This document shows, piece after piece, positions 34,401 to 46,400 of a stretch of DNA of 64,000 bases. Source of the DNA: Limnoperna fortunei (lineage: Eukaryota > Mollusca > Bivalvia > Mytilida > Modiolidae); assembly GCA_944474755.1 (NCBI GenBank), contig OX104113.1:69027944-69091943 (forward strand), read 5' to 3'. The notes beneath the pieces are model-generated. The model saw only the letters and a list, made by a program, of their open reading frames with translations. It ran no database searches and was not told the DNA's origin. Position 1 is the stretch's first letter; every line of letters starts with the position of its first letter. The translations under genes were made by a program, and so were the position numbers.

Positions 34401-37400
34401 ATGTTTCCCATATGTTCAAGAAAATGTAGGTGAAATTATTTTGCCAAATGGTTTCACACTTAAAGAATTAATGAAGTCATCTGATAACAAACCAGCAGTA
34501 ATTAATTGCATATCATTATCCCAGGACCATAAAACAGTTTCCCAGCAGGATTCAGATTATGATGGTGATACTGAGGTAACGCAGATGTCAATCACTAATA
34601 CAACCAGAAAATTGCCACGGTCAATTAAACAGAAAAGCAAACATGTTGAAATCAAGGACAATCCAACCAATTTACCTGAGGACTCTGGAGATGATTTAAA
34701 ATTTACCTGTCTTCAACAATCAGTACCAAAGATTGATTTATTTAAGAATCATGATTTTAGCTTGGAAAAATTTAGAACTATGCAAAGAACAGATATGAAT
34801 TTAATTAATCTGATTAATTACCTTGAAACCAATGAATTACCAAAAAGTCAAAAGACAGCCAGACGTCTATTGATTGAATCAAATGACTACGTTTTGATCG
34901 ATGGCCTTTTAATGCATTCAAGACAGAAAAAATCACAGAGAACAAAACAACTAAATAACTATCAATTAGTAATACCAGATTGTATGGTCCAAACTATTCT
35001 CCAGTTATATCATGATTCACCTATGGCAGGTCATGCAGGAATTCATGAAACAACAGATAGAATAAGAGAACATTATTTTTTTAAGAGAATGGGTCCCATT
35101 ATAACTGACTTTGTTCGTTCTTGTACACAGTGTCAGAAACGTAAAATGACAAAGCATCATACCAAGTCAGGAATTACATCCTACCGGACACCCAGTGCAC
35201 CATTTGAAGTATGGCAAGTGGATTTAGTTGGACCATTACCGACCACATCACAAGGTTATAGCTATGTCTTGACTGCTGTCGATATGTTCAGTAAATATCT
35301 AGTGTCATTACCATTAGCTAACAAAGACACTTTAACTGTTTCGTCTTCACTTATGCAGATATTTACCAAGTATGGAGTTTGTGACACGCTTATTAGTGAC
35401 AAAGGATCAGAGTTTATCTCTTCCGCTATGACTGAAGTTTGCAGACAACTTTGTATACCACAAGAGTTTACTCCAAGTTTTGTTCACCATTGTTTGGGAG
35501 CGTGTGAGAGAACTCACAGAACATTAGAAGAAAGGCTCACACCATATGTAAATAGATTTTGCAATAATTGGATAGATTATCTTTCAAGTATCACTTTTTC
35601 AATCAATCAGTCCGTAAACTCTGGAATGGGATACTCACCGCATGAAATTATATTTGGGCAAAGACCAAAATTTCCAATGCTCACATCCAAAATAATTGAT
35701 TATGACAGTATTCCTATGGATGTTCGTACATATGTACAAAAGCATGCAGAAAAACTAAACATAATCAGAAACGAAATGAAAAACAATGTTTTTCAGTCAC
35801 AGAAAATTATGCTAGAACGTGCCAATGACAAAACTCAACCACTGTCAACTTCTGTCGGAGATTATGTTTATCTTTTGCATGAAATTAGTGGAAAAGGACA
35901 AAAACTAAAGAATAAATATGAAGGACCATTTGTAGTACACAAAATTATTAGTCCCCATTTAGTCATGTTACGAGACCCGCAAACTATGAAATGTAGAAAA
36001 AATCCAGTACATCTCAACAGGTTAAAAATGGCTTACGTACGAGAGCCCACACCACAACCATATTTCCTTGGTAAAGTTGTGACACATGAAAATGCACAAC
36101 AAAAACTCACAAGAGAATCAGACGACTCTCAATCGGTGAATGCCTTGGGGAATATTGATGAGGTACATAAAGACAAAGATGAAATGAAGAATGAAAAGGG
36201 TCATATTGATTTACGTCGCTCTGCACGTACAAGGAAGCCTCCAGAACGATATGGGTTTACCATAGATCTAGATGAAGTTCTTAGCTCAGAAGACGGAGTT
36301 ATGGATAGCATGGGATACCATAAAATTAAGCGAGTTCTGGGACAAAAGTGTCTTGACAACAAGAAGTTGTATTTAGTTCAGTTGGTGGGAGAGCCTGCTG
36401 AACATGCTGTTTGGGTTCCCTTTTCAAGCTTAAACTGTAAAGCTAAAAGGTCTGTACAATTGAAACCCCCTCCAGTAATAGTTCAGATGGAATAAATATT
36501 TTATTGAGATAAAATGTATATTGTATGAAATTATGAAAAAGATAATGTAAAGATGTGAAGTATCATTAACATAATTTTTTTTTCACATATGATTAGAAAT
36601 TATCCAATTTTTCCCCCTTATAATCAGAAAATCAGTACCAGTAATTGGTCATTTAAGATAACAGGGCTAGAAAATCCCATTTGATTAATGTTTATTCTCA
36701 GGTGTTGATGAGACAACAGGGAGATCATAAATAGGATTAATTAGATATTAATTGAGCTAATGTTCCAGTGATTTCTGTGTAAACAAAATGTTTATAGTAT
36801 TTTATCATTGAATATAATATTTTGTTTGTTTTGATGCATAAATTTGTAAATAAAAAAAAGTTTATTAAATAATTAAAAACAAAAATAATAATAATATTGA
36901 ACCAATTAACATTATGAATTTGAAACATTGTGTATTAACCAATTTTAAATGTATTTTTTTTTATATGCTTATTATATGTGTAATGTACATTATTTTTTCT
37001 CTATTGAATTTTATTACTTAGTTTGTTTTATAATTTGAATGTTGAATGACAGTGAATGTCAGTTTTGATAGATGGGTGGTAGCAGAATAATTGGGTAGTG
37101 CAAATGGAAAGTGGTGTGAAATTGTAGAAATTCATGAATATTGTATACAAATTCTTTTTTTATGCATTGTTAATATTTTTATGAATTATTGAATAGGAGT
37201 ATGTAAATGGATCAATGTTTAATGTATAAATATGTGTTATTATTATTATTTTTTTTTTGCTTTTTCCTAAAGTTTGTCATGTAAAAAAAAAAATATATAA
37301 TAAAATAAATAAGTTCTTATCAGTTAATAAAAATTGATGACATATTTTTATTTTCTTTTTGTGGGGGATGTTATGTATTGACTTTTAATATTTTATTTTT

Positions 37401-40400
37401 ACAAATATTTTATGGAAAATAACTGAATCTTAAACATAGTTAGTAAGCATAATCTTGAGGTCAGAACTTTCTCACATTGTGTCAGGGGTTAACTTATTAT
37501 TGACATATGTTAGTTACAAGAACTGAGAAACAACTTTTGTTTCCTACTGATAAAATCTTTTTCTAATTATGACTGACATTTATAGTTGTATAACTGCCCA
37601 CTGTAAACATTTTGGCATCTTTGAAAATATTGTATTAGTATTGTGGGAGGAGTCTAAGAGTAGAAAAAGAGAGAAGAAATTGTTACAAGAGAGAGAGTGA
37701 ATTTAACACACATCATTGTACATGTACCTTTACAATAACAGTCTTACATCTAAACCCAAAAATTCGCATCAAAATGATGTTGGAGCTTATCAGCATCATT
37801 TGGTAACACAAGATGTTTGAACAATTGAACTGTCAGTCCAATTATAATTTTTGCTGGTGATAAATACCAGATTTTAAATTTGGTATGAAATTGTCTAATG
37901 TTAATATTACATGTTACATCACAGGTATTGGTGGACAGAACCCTCTCTTTTTGCATTATGTTAAAGGCCTTATATTTATATTCTGTTCTTTGTTCTATTA
38001 ATTTCTAACAAAATTATTTAAGGCCCGGGGCGACTGATGTTTTATGGAAAGCAGTTGACAGGCACAAAGTCAGAAACTTAGTTTTTTGTGGAAACTATAA
38101 TATTAAATCCTAGTCTGAAGCTAATTAAAAATTTTTAAAAATCAAACTAAACACATAAAAAATAACGGATATTTTAAAGATGATTCCCAGGAGCCTGCAT
38201 TGCTCACCTGAACCTAAAACCAAGCAACTATTTTTTATCCAGCTTTTCTCTCCTATAAGGAATTGTCCAACACTTCTGCAAAAATCATTGATTTTGACCT
38301 TTTAAGGTAAATAACTCCCTATAAGGAGTTGTCTAACATATATGCATAAATAATCATTTTGCAGAGCTTGATGCGCTGAATAATTTTGTATGGATATTAT
38401 TATGTCAAGTTACTTGAAGAAAAATGAAAAATAGAGAGTCTTGGAGCTTTTGATGCTTAGGAGGGAGGTTCACTTCAAATTTGCTGTATCTGTTATACTT
38501 TTTACCCATCAGCCAGAACCTATCTTGACCTGGCCCAATAGAGAGTCTTGGAGCTTTTGATGCTTAGGAGGGAGGTTCACTTCAAATTTGCTGTATCTGT
38601 TATACTTTTTACCCATCAGCCAGAACCTATCTTGACCTGGGCTCTGCCCCCCCCCCGATTTTCTTTTTTAATCCAAAGTAGCCATGTTGGTAGTCAGCTC
38701 TAATTAGTCAGTTTGTAATTGACAAACTACAAACAATTTAAATAATAATAACCAAATGAACTCCATAAACATCTTTAAATCTAAAATGGCCAAGATCTCA
38801 TTTAAATGTTTGACAATTTGAAGCTTCTGTTTTACAGTCATCTGGTATTGATCACCAGCAAAAATTATAATTGGGCTGACAGTTTAATTGGTCATTCAGC
38901 TCATGTGACCAAATGATACTGATAAGCTCCAACATCATTTTGATGCGAATTTTTGGGTTTAGATGTAAGACTGATAACATTTTGGAATAATAAAATTTGG
39001 AATAATACCTCTCGCATCTTAATTAAATATATATATAAAATTAAGAACATTACAGTGTTGCTCATGCATAAATCATTTTTTTACCACAGTTGTGGTCTCA
39101 AAGCCTTTAAAGCACGTCATATTAGAATTATTAATTTACTGAAGAAACATCAAGTCCACCCACAGAAATTGGTTTTAACCAAACAGTGTGTAGAAATAAA
39201 AAAAAAAAGTCAAACCTACTTATCAACTACCTAAATTGTTGGTTGAGAAGCAGAAAACTAAAGATTGCTTAGATAACCCTCAATTACAAAAATAATGAAC
39301 AAAAGATAACAGCAAAAAACAGATAGGAGGTCATAATCTGAAAACGTATTTTTGAACATCTACTCACATGGAGTTCTTGGGACTATGATATTAGACATGC
39401 TGTTTATGGATTGTGACAATATGTATTTTGTCATCATGTAAGTTACATGTAAAAATATTTACAATTTATGAAAAGCAAAAGAAAATATGCTTTGCAAATT
39501 TTTAGTGCCTTATATTATTTTGTAGAAAATGAAATTTATGTTGTTGGAGCAGAAGTATTTAGAACTGTTAGAAGACGGTCGTGAAATGGATGCTCTGCAG
39601 TGTCTCCGACATGAATTAACCCCAATGAAATACAACACAGAAAGAGTTCATGAGCTTAGCTCGTAAGTCATTACAAGGAATCAATGGTAAAAGCATTAAA
39701 ATTGTACAATGGGTAATAAATAGTTGGGGCCTCGGTGGCCGAGTGGTTAAGGTAGTTCATCTACTATTGATCACCTGGTCTGTCTCACTGTGAGCAGGGT
39801 GTACTTGACTCCAATCTTAATTGACAAGGATTGCCAGTTTTCAATAACGAAGGTTAGGGGTTCTCTCCAGGTACTTCGGCTTCCTCTCCCAATAAAAACT
39901 GGACGCCATGAAATAGCTGAAAAATTGCTGGAAGTGGCATTAAACATCATTAAAACAAACAAGCAATAAATAGTTTTTTCTTTTAAATTTCTGTTACATT
40001 GTGTTAATTAGGTATGTATCCAATAGTAAAAGTCTCGACCAACCAACGGTAAGGTCAGTGTAGGAAAATAAGGGTCCCGAGTTCTCATTGAATTAAATCT
40101 TACCTGGGTTAAGTTGGATGTTCTGATCCTTTTTTATGGTCAGTGATGTTTTTTTTATTACTACTCAAAATGAGTCATTGTATAACATATGGCATATATG
40201 AAGAGGAGATAAACATAATACAGATTTCACATTTCAATTGATCACCAAATCAAAAGACAGAAGATATCACCAAAAATTAATGAAAACAATTTTTACAGAA
40301 AAGTGTGTAGATAAGGAGACATTTTAACAGACAAGTTTTTGCCATTTGTTTGTAATACTGTTATTTATAGATGACATATCAGCAGTTGCATTATGTGATT

Positions 40401-43400
40401 ATTCTATCTTTATGGGCAGATATTTAACAGGATTTTCATAGAAGTTGTGATAAAATTAGTGTTAATTTATTATTTTTTAGGGACTGACTGGTTGTAATTA
40501 CGTACAAAGTTTGAACCTGAAATTGTTTTTTTTGTTTGAAACTGCATGTAGCTTGTCTTGTACCTCTTTTTCAAGATAAGGTTATTTCAATGTTAGAAAA
40601 TTGTTACCACACTCTCTAAATTGAGAAAGAATAATTCCTAGAATTGGTTTTGTCCCTTAATTTAATCATTTCTGAGTGACAAAATTTCTGTGGAGAAAAT
40701 TGTTCTTATAGATTACAGATTTTTTACATTTCAGATTTATGATGTGTTGCAATCCTGAAGACTTAAGAAAGACAGCCAACTGGGCTGGAAAAGGAGCAGA
40801 TTCAAGATCTCTATTGATAGAAAGATTACAATGCAAGTGTACTGTACTTACCCATTTTGTGGTTTGTTGTATACATACAAATAATATATCAGTTAAAAAA
40901 GATAAGTTTACATACAAAGATGTGACCAAAAAAAAACAAAAAAAAAACAGAAACTTAAGGTAATATAAACTTTAGATAGGTAAACCTCCATCACCTCAAC
41001 TGTGGCCTTCTTCACTCTAAGTGACATGAATGGAACTGAGAAATTAACAAAATAATATATTATTTTGTAATAAATATATGGGGCTGTGCAGTTACCCATC
41101 GATACGATACATATCGTAGAATTTCTCAACGATACTATTACTTACAATATGATACGATAAATTCGATCGTTATATACATATTCATAGATTTATGTGAAAC
41201 GTATTCATATTGAGATCTATAGATTGCCGGCGGAACTTTTAATTTAATCACGGCACTACCATCCGCAATCACGGTTTCCTCAGCCATAGCTATGGCGGAT
41301 TTTTGTATATCCGCATTGAAGATTTCCGACGGAAAAGGCTAAAATAGTGATGTTAGGTCCCGAACGGGTACAGAATCGAAAAATTGACAATTTTGTACCA
41401 TACACCGAAATTCACCAAAATACCGTGGATTTTGGGTACTTCGGAGAATTGTTTCACCCCTAGCACTTGTCCCATATAAAGTTCTCTTACTCTGTATATC
41501 TTGTATTAGGGCTTGTGTAACTAATAATATACATTTTTCTGAAAACATTACATTGACAGTGAAACGTGTGAAAATTGAATAAATCTGGAGTTGTTGTTTT
41601 CTAATTAGCCAGTTGTAAATTGATCAACACCACTATATTGAACATACATGCTTTAATTTTGATGCATTGTGTTGGTTATGCATAATCCATATTCCTAGGA
41701 ACCTCTGAGTATCTGTTGTTTATGAAAATCAAAGATATATAACATAGCTTCTAATGGTATTTAAATAAAATAAGTAAAATGTCATAACAGCTGAAAATGC
41801 ATTTACAGTGAACAAGTAACATCTTTTCACAACTGTGTGATACAATTAAGTTGTCTTTCAATATCCAGTGTAGTATTGTGACACCACTTCCTTAGGAAGA
41901 CCTCTTAATAATAGTATAGGTAGTAGTGTCTATGGAAACTTTTTAAAATGATAAATTGCATTGAAATAATTGGAATTTCCTAATTATGCTTGACAGCTTT
42001 TCTTCCACCAACTGTGATGCTACCACCCAGGAGATTACTTACATTACTGAATCAAGCTGTAGAACTACAGAAAGATAAATGTCCATACCACAACACCAAG
42101 ATAGATAACAATCTGGATGCTGTATCATTGCTCATTGACCATGTCTGTAGCAGGTAATGTCAATAATCAGGACACTGTCATGGCTCATTGACCATGTCAG
42201 TACAGTGGATTCCACTTAATCGACTTACGCTTTATTGGGTTGAATTTTTCTGCACCAAACCATTTCCCATTCAAACAATGTTAAAATTTTCACTTATTTG
42301 CATAGCTTTTTACAACGATTTCGCTTTATTGACTTGCCAAAATTCAGGAAAAAAAATTTGTGTGTTTGTTTTTGTTTTACGCCGCCATATTGTTTACCTA
42401 CGTAATCACGTGTATTGAGCCTTACCTGTTGATTCAAATTGATTGACAAGTGTTCCCACCTGTGATTGTTGTTGGCTTCTTAATTAAATGTGTTGATTCA
42501 CTTTAATTGCCCCCAGGGTGTAGATAATTAGGACAAATCGAACGGTTTAACAGCTGGGTAGTTACAGTAATGAGATCATAAACACTTGTCCCTAAGGAGC
42601 CTCTCAAGTCAATTTCATTCCTTCAATTTGAAGAGCTAAATAAGTTCGTACACTTTTACATCGATTAATTTTGAATAAAAACAAAAAGAACTTTGGGCTT
42701 AAACATCTTACAATGTTTGAAAGGATAATACACGTGGAAATATTTAACAATGGACATGACACAAAAAAGGTACGAAACTGAACATGATAAGAAATATGTA
42801 AATGAGGTTGAGTCCATTTTCTATCAACACGTGGTTTTACAATTAAGTCTTCGTTACGCAAAGAAACACAAACAAATAAAAAAACATAGAAATTTTTATT
42901 TTTATTTAAAAATAACATAAAATAAATAACATACACATAATATAAATATGAAAAGACTTATTAAATGGTATTTTAATAGGACTTGGTACTTGGTCATTTC
43001 AATCCACAATCAGTAGACATCGTTCATTTCCACTTCAATTATCATTCAGCTAAATTTCTCGTCTTTCGCTTTAAAGGGTCGTCCGCTTTATTGGGTAATT
43101 TTCTCTGACAAATGTGTCATGCAAATAAGCGGAATCCACTGTAGTAGATGTCAATAATCAGGACACTATCATTGTTCATTGACCATGTCTGTAGCAGGTA
43201 ATGTCAATAATCGGGACACTATCATCGCTCATTGACCATGTCTGTAGCAGGTAATGTCAATAATCTGGACACTGTCATGGCTCATTGACCATGTCTGTAG
43301 CAGATTATGTCAATAATCAGGACACTATCATTGTTCATTGACCATGTCTGTAGCAGGTAATGTCTATAATTAGGACACTATCATTTCTCATCGACCATGT

Positions 43401-46400
43401 CTGTAGAAGGTAATGTCAATAATTGGGCCACTATCTTGCTTTTTGACCATTTGTTTATCAGGTAATAGCAATAATCAGGAAGCTTCCATTGCTTGTTGAC
43501 TATGTATGTCTGTAGCAGGTAATGTCAATAATTGGGACACTATCTCGCTCTTTGACCATTTGTATATCAGTTAATGGCAATAATCAGGAAGCTTCCATTG
43601 CTTGTTGACTATGTATGTCTGTAGCAGGTAATGTCAATAATTGGGACACTATCTTGCTCTTTGACCATTTGTATATCAGTTAATGGCAATAATCAGGAAG
43701 CTTCCATTGCTTGTTGCCTATGTATGTCTGTAGCAGGTAATGTCAATAATTGGGACACTATCTTGCTCTTTGACCATTTGTATATCAGTTAATGGCAATA
43801 ATCAGGAAACTTCCATTGCTTGTTGACTATGTATGTCTGTTGACTATGTATGTCTGTAGCACATAGTCATTCAGGACAATGAATAATTGGTCACTTAACA
43901 ATGTCTGAAGAAGGTATTGTCAGTCTCGGTACTGTGTCATGCTCATTGTCTTAATGTATCCCAATTGTGACACTGTATTATTGATTAATGACCATGCAGA
44001 AATGGTCACATTTAATAAATAAAATAATTTTGTTTAACCAGTGAAGGCAGTTTTTCCTCAGATCTTTTATTAACATGAGAAAATACAAAACAGGTTGAGG
44101 CAAGTTTGATAATTATTTCCAGTCTGATCAGTAACCAAATTATCGGTAAACAACAATAACTACCTACTAATTCGACGTAACACCACAACATGAGATGCTT
44201 CTCCTGGGGTCAATTATTTATTTTTCTCAGGAAACATTAAGCATATTGATAACGTTAAATTGTCAAAGATGCAAATATGTTACTGTTAACATTTATACTT
44301 TTCAGAGAACAGTTTCCGTCCACAACAATTCAAATATTAACAGATCACTGTGATGAAGTTTGGTTCTGTCGTTTCTCACCAGATGGCAGTAAATTAGCCA
44401 CTGGATCAAAAGACGGATCCTTAATAGTGTGGGAAATAGATATGGTAATTTATTTTTATCCAGTATTACTTGTTATTCACCTAAGTTTTTTCAGTAGGGT
44501 TTTTCAGTTTCGGAAATTGTTTTGTTCAGATCTGTTAAAACTTTAGAAAGTGCAAAAACAGGTTGGAACAAGTTTGATAATTATTTCCTGTCTGACCAAT
44601 AACCTAATGGTCAGTAAACTACAGCAACATACTACTAATTCGATGGAACACCTCAGCATGAGATTCTGCTACAGTTGTCAATTCTTAATATTTCTCAGAA
44701 AACATGAAGTATATTGGTAAAGTTTTGGCAGTTGGACATACTGTGTGTTTTGTTGTAGGCATAGTTGAACATACTGTCTGTTTTCTTGTTTATTGGCAGT
44801 CTGACATAGTGTCTGTTTATTGTTGACTGGCATTTGGACATAGTGTCTGTTTTACTGTTGACTGGCAGCTGTACATGGTGTTTCTTTTATTATACCATAG
44901 GCAACTAAAGTTGGCGGGGGTATGTTTTTGACATGTCAGTCCGTCCGTGTGTCATGCTGTTGTTGCCTGGATAGCGCTCTCATTTCTTCATGGATTTTCA
45001 TGAAACTTTGGGAAATTGTTACTTATAGTAGGTACTTGGAGGGGATTGATTTTCAGGGGAAATTCATCAAGGGGGACTAAGTCTGACAACAAAAGACAAT
45101 CTTACATAACTCTACTCCAATGTTAAAATAGCTCATTTTTTCCCAATTGATTTTTAATATTTGGAAAGTTCTTTAATTTATCCTTTTGTAATGTAATATT
45201 AATTGTCAGTTCAATATACCAATTTAAATACCAAATACCACTTTGATGTAATGGGAACATGTTGGGTATTGTGAGATTGCTCACTAAGGTTCTTTAGCAG
45301 CTAAACATAGCATGTATTTTATTTTTTATTTTCAAGTTAATAAACAGTGAAATTTTTTTTACTGCTATTTTCATTATTGGCTGGCATGTTTTTTGCTTTA
45401 CAGTAAGGGACAGTTTACCAGTTCCTGTTATTGTTGGTTGTCTGTGGAACTTAATAGAAGTGTTCTTTCAAAGGTGTTCTGCTTATTACATTGCCTCTCC
45501 TAAATTCAATATGACTTCCACCATGGAACATTGAACAATATTGAAAATACAAACACACATCTTTTTCCAAAAGCTGTTTACACTTGAACAAATAATACTC
45601 CTGAACAACTTTGGAGATTTAATGCCTATCAGAAATCCAAATGCTGCCTCCATTAAAAATATTACATGAAAGCATTGGAACTTATTTATTGGAAACAAGC
45701 TAACCAGTTCTTCTCATACCAGTTTTACAAATTTAAACAAAATCCCCATGTTGTCTCTTGCTAATTTCCAAGTTTTTGTTATCCATTTGAAATTTCGAAG
45801 GCCAGCATCATAGACAGTTTTTACGTGTGACCTTAGGGGGAATATTAACCACAAATGCATTTTAAAAAAACTAAATTTTCAGGAAAATTCCTGAAAAAGC
45901 AAAGAGTCTACTGCAAAATTTGTTTTTGTTATACATGTATTATATTTTCATTACATGCTCTGGAGAGCCTCTATTATTTTTCAGGTTACATATGAGCTAA
46001 AACACAGACGGTCATTTGAAAACCATGCATATGGTGTATCATTTATAGCCTGGAGTCCCGACAGTTCTCATATAGTAGCCTGTGGTCCTGATGATTGCTC
46101 AGATCTCTGGATGTGGAATGTAGAGGTAATTGTTTGGATTAACTGTTTCCTATCTGAACGTCCTGAATAAAGATATTTCTTGCTGGACGAAAAACAAACA
46201 ATCGATAGATCAATCTTATCTCTAATCATCTTGGTGCAGGTAAAACAATGAAAATTTGTGTGCATCTTTGACATAGTGGTTAGTAGTCAGACCAGTAATG
46301 TGTAAGTTATAGGTCAGATAAAAAACTAGTGCAACTCTGCTACACTTCTTCTGAGATTTGGTTGCTTGACAAATCTCACTGCAGACAGTAACTTCAGTGA

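Larger units (their letters stand above)
30499..39054 (+). mobile_element. Ty3/gypsy LTR retrotransposon in WDR26 intron 3, with a nested transposon
   Basis: 5' LTR 30499-30945 (447 bp, TG...CA), gag ORF, pol ORF, polypurine tract 'ttgtggggga' at 37359-37368, and 3' LTR 37369-39054 interrupted by a 1235-bp insertion. The flanking duplication is GTGT (30495-30498 and 39055-39058). By eye the two LTRs are identical over their full length, so insertion was recent. Both ORFs are open, and the RT, RNase H and integrase motifs are intact. No env-like ORF is seen. It lies in sense orientation within an 11-kb intron of WDR26. Confidence 0.95.

Noticed and set aside
32047..36495. Possibility that the LTR element is an endogenous retrovirus with env
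   Set aside because: The 870 bp between pol and the 3' LTR have no ORF of useful length, so it is a plain gypsy-type retrotransposon.
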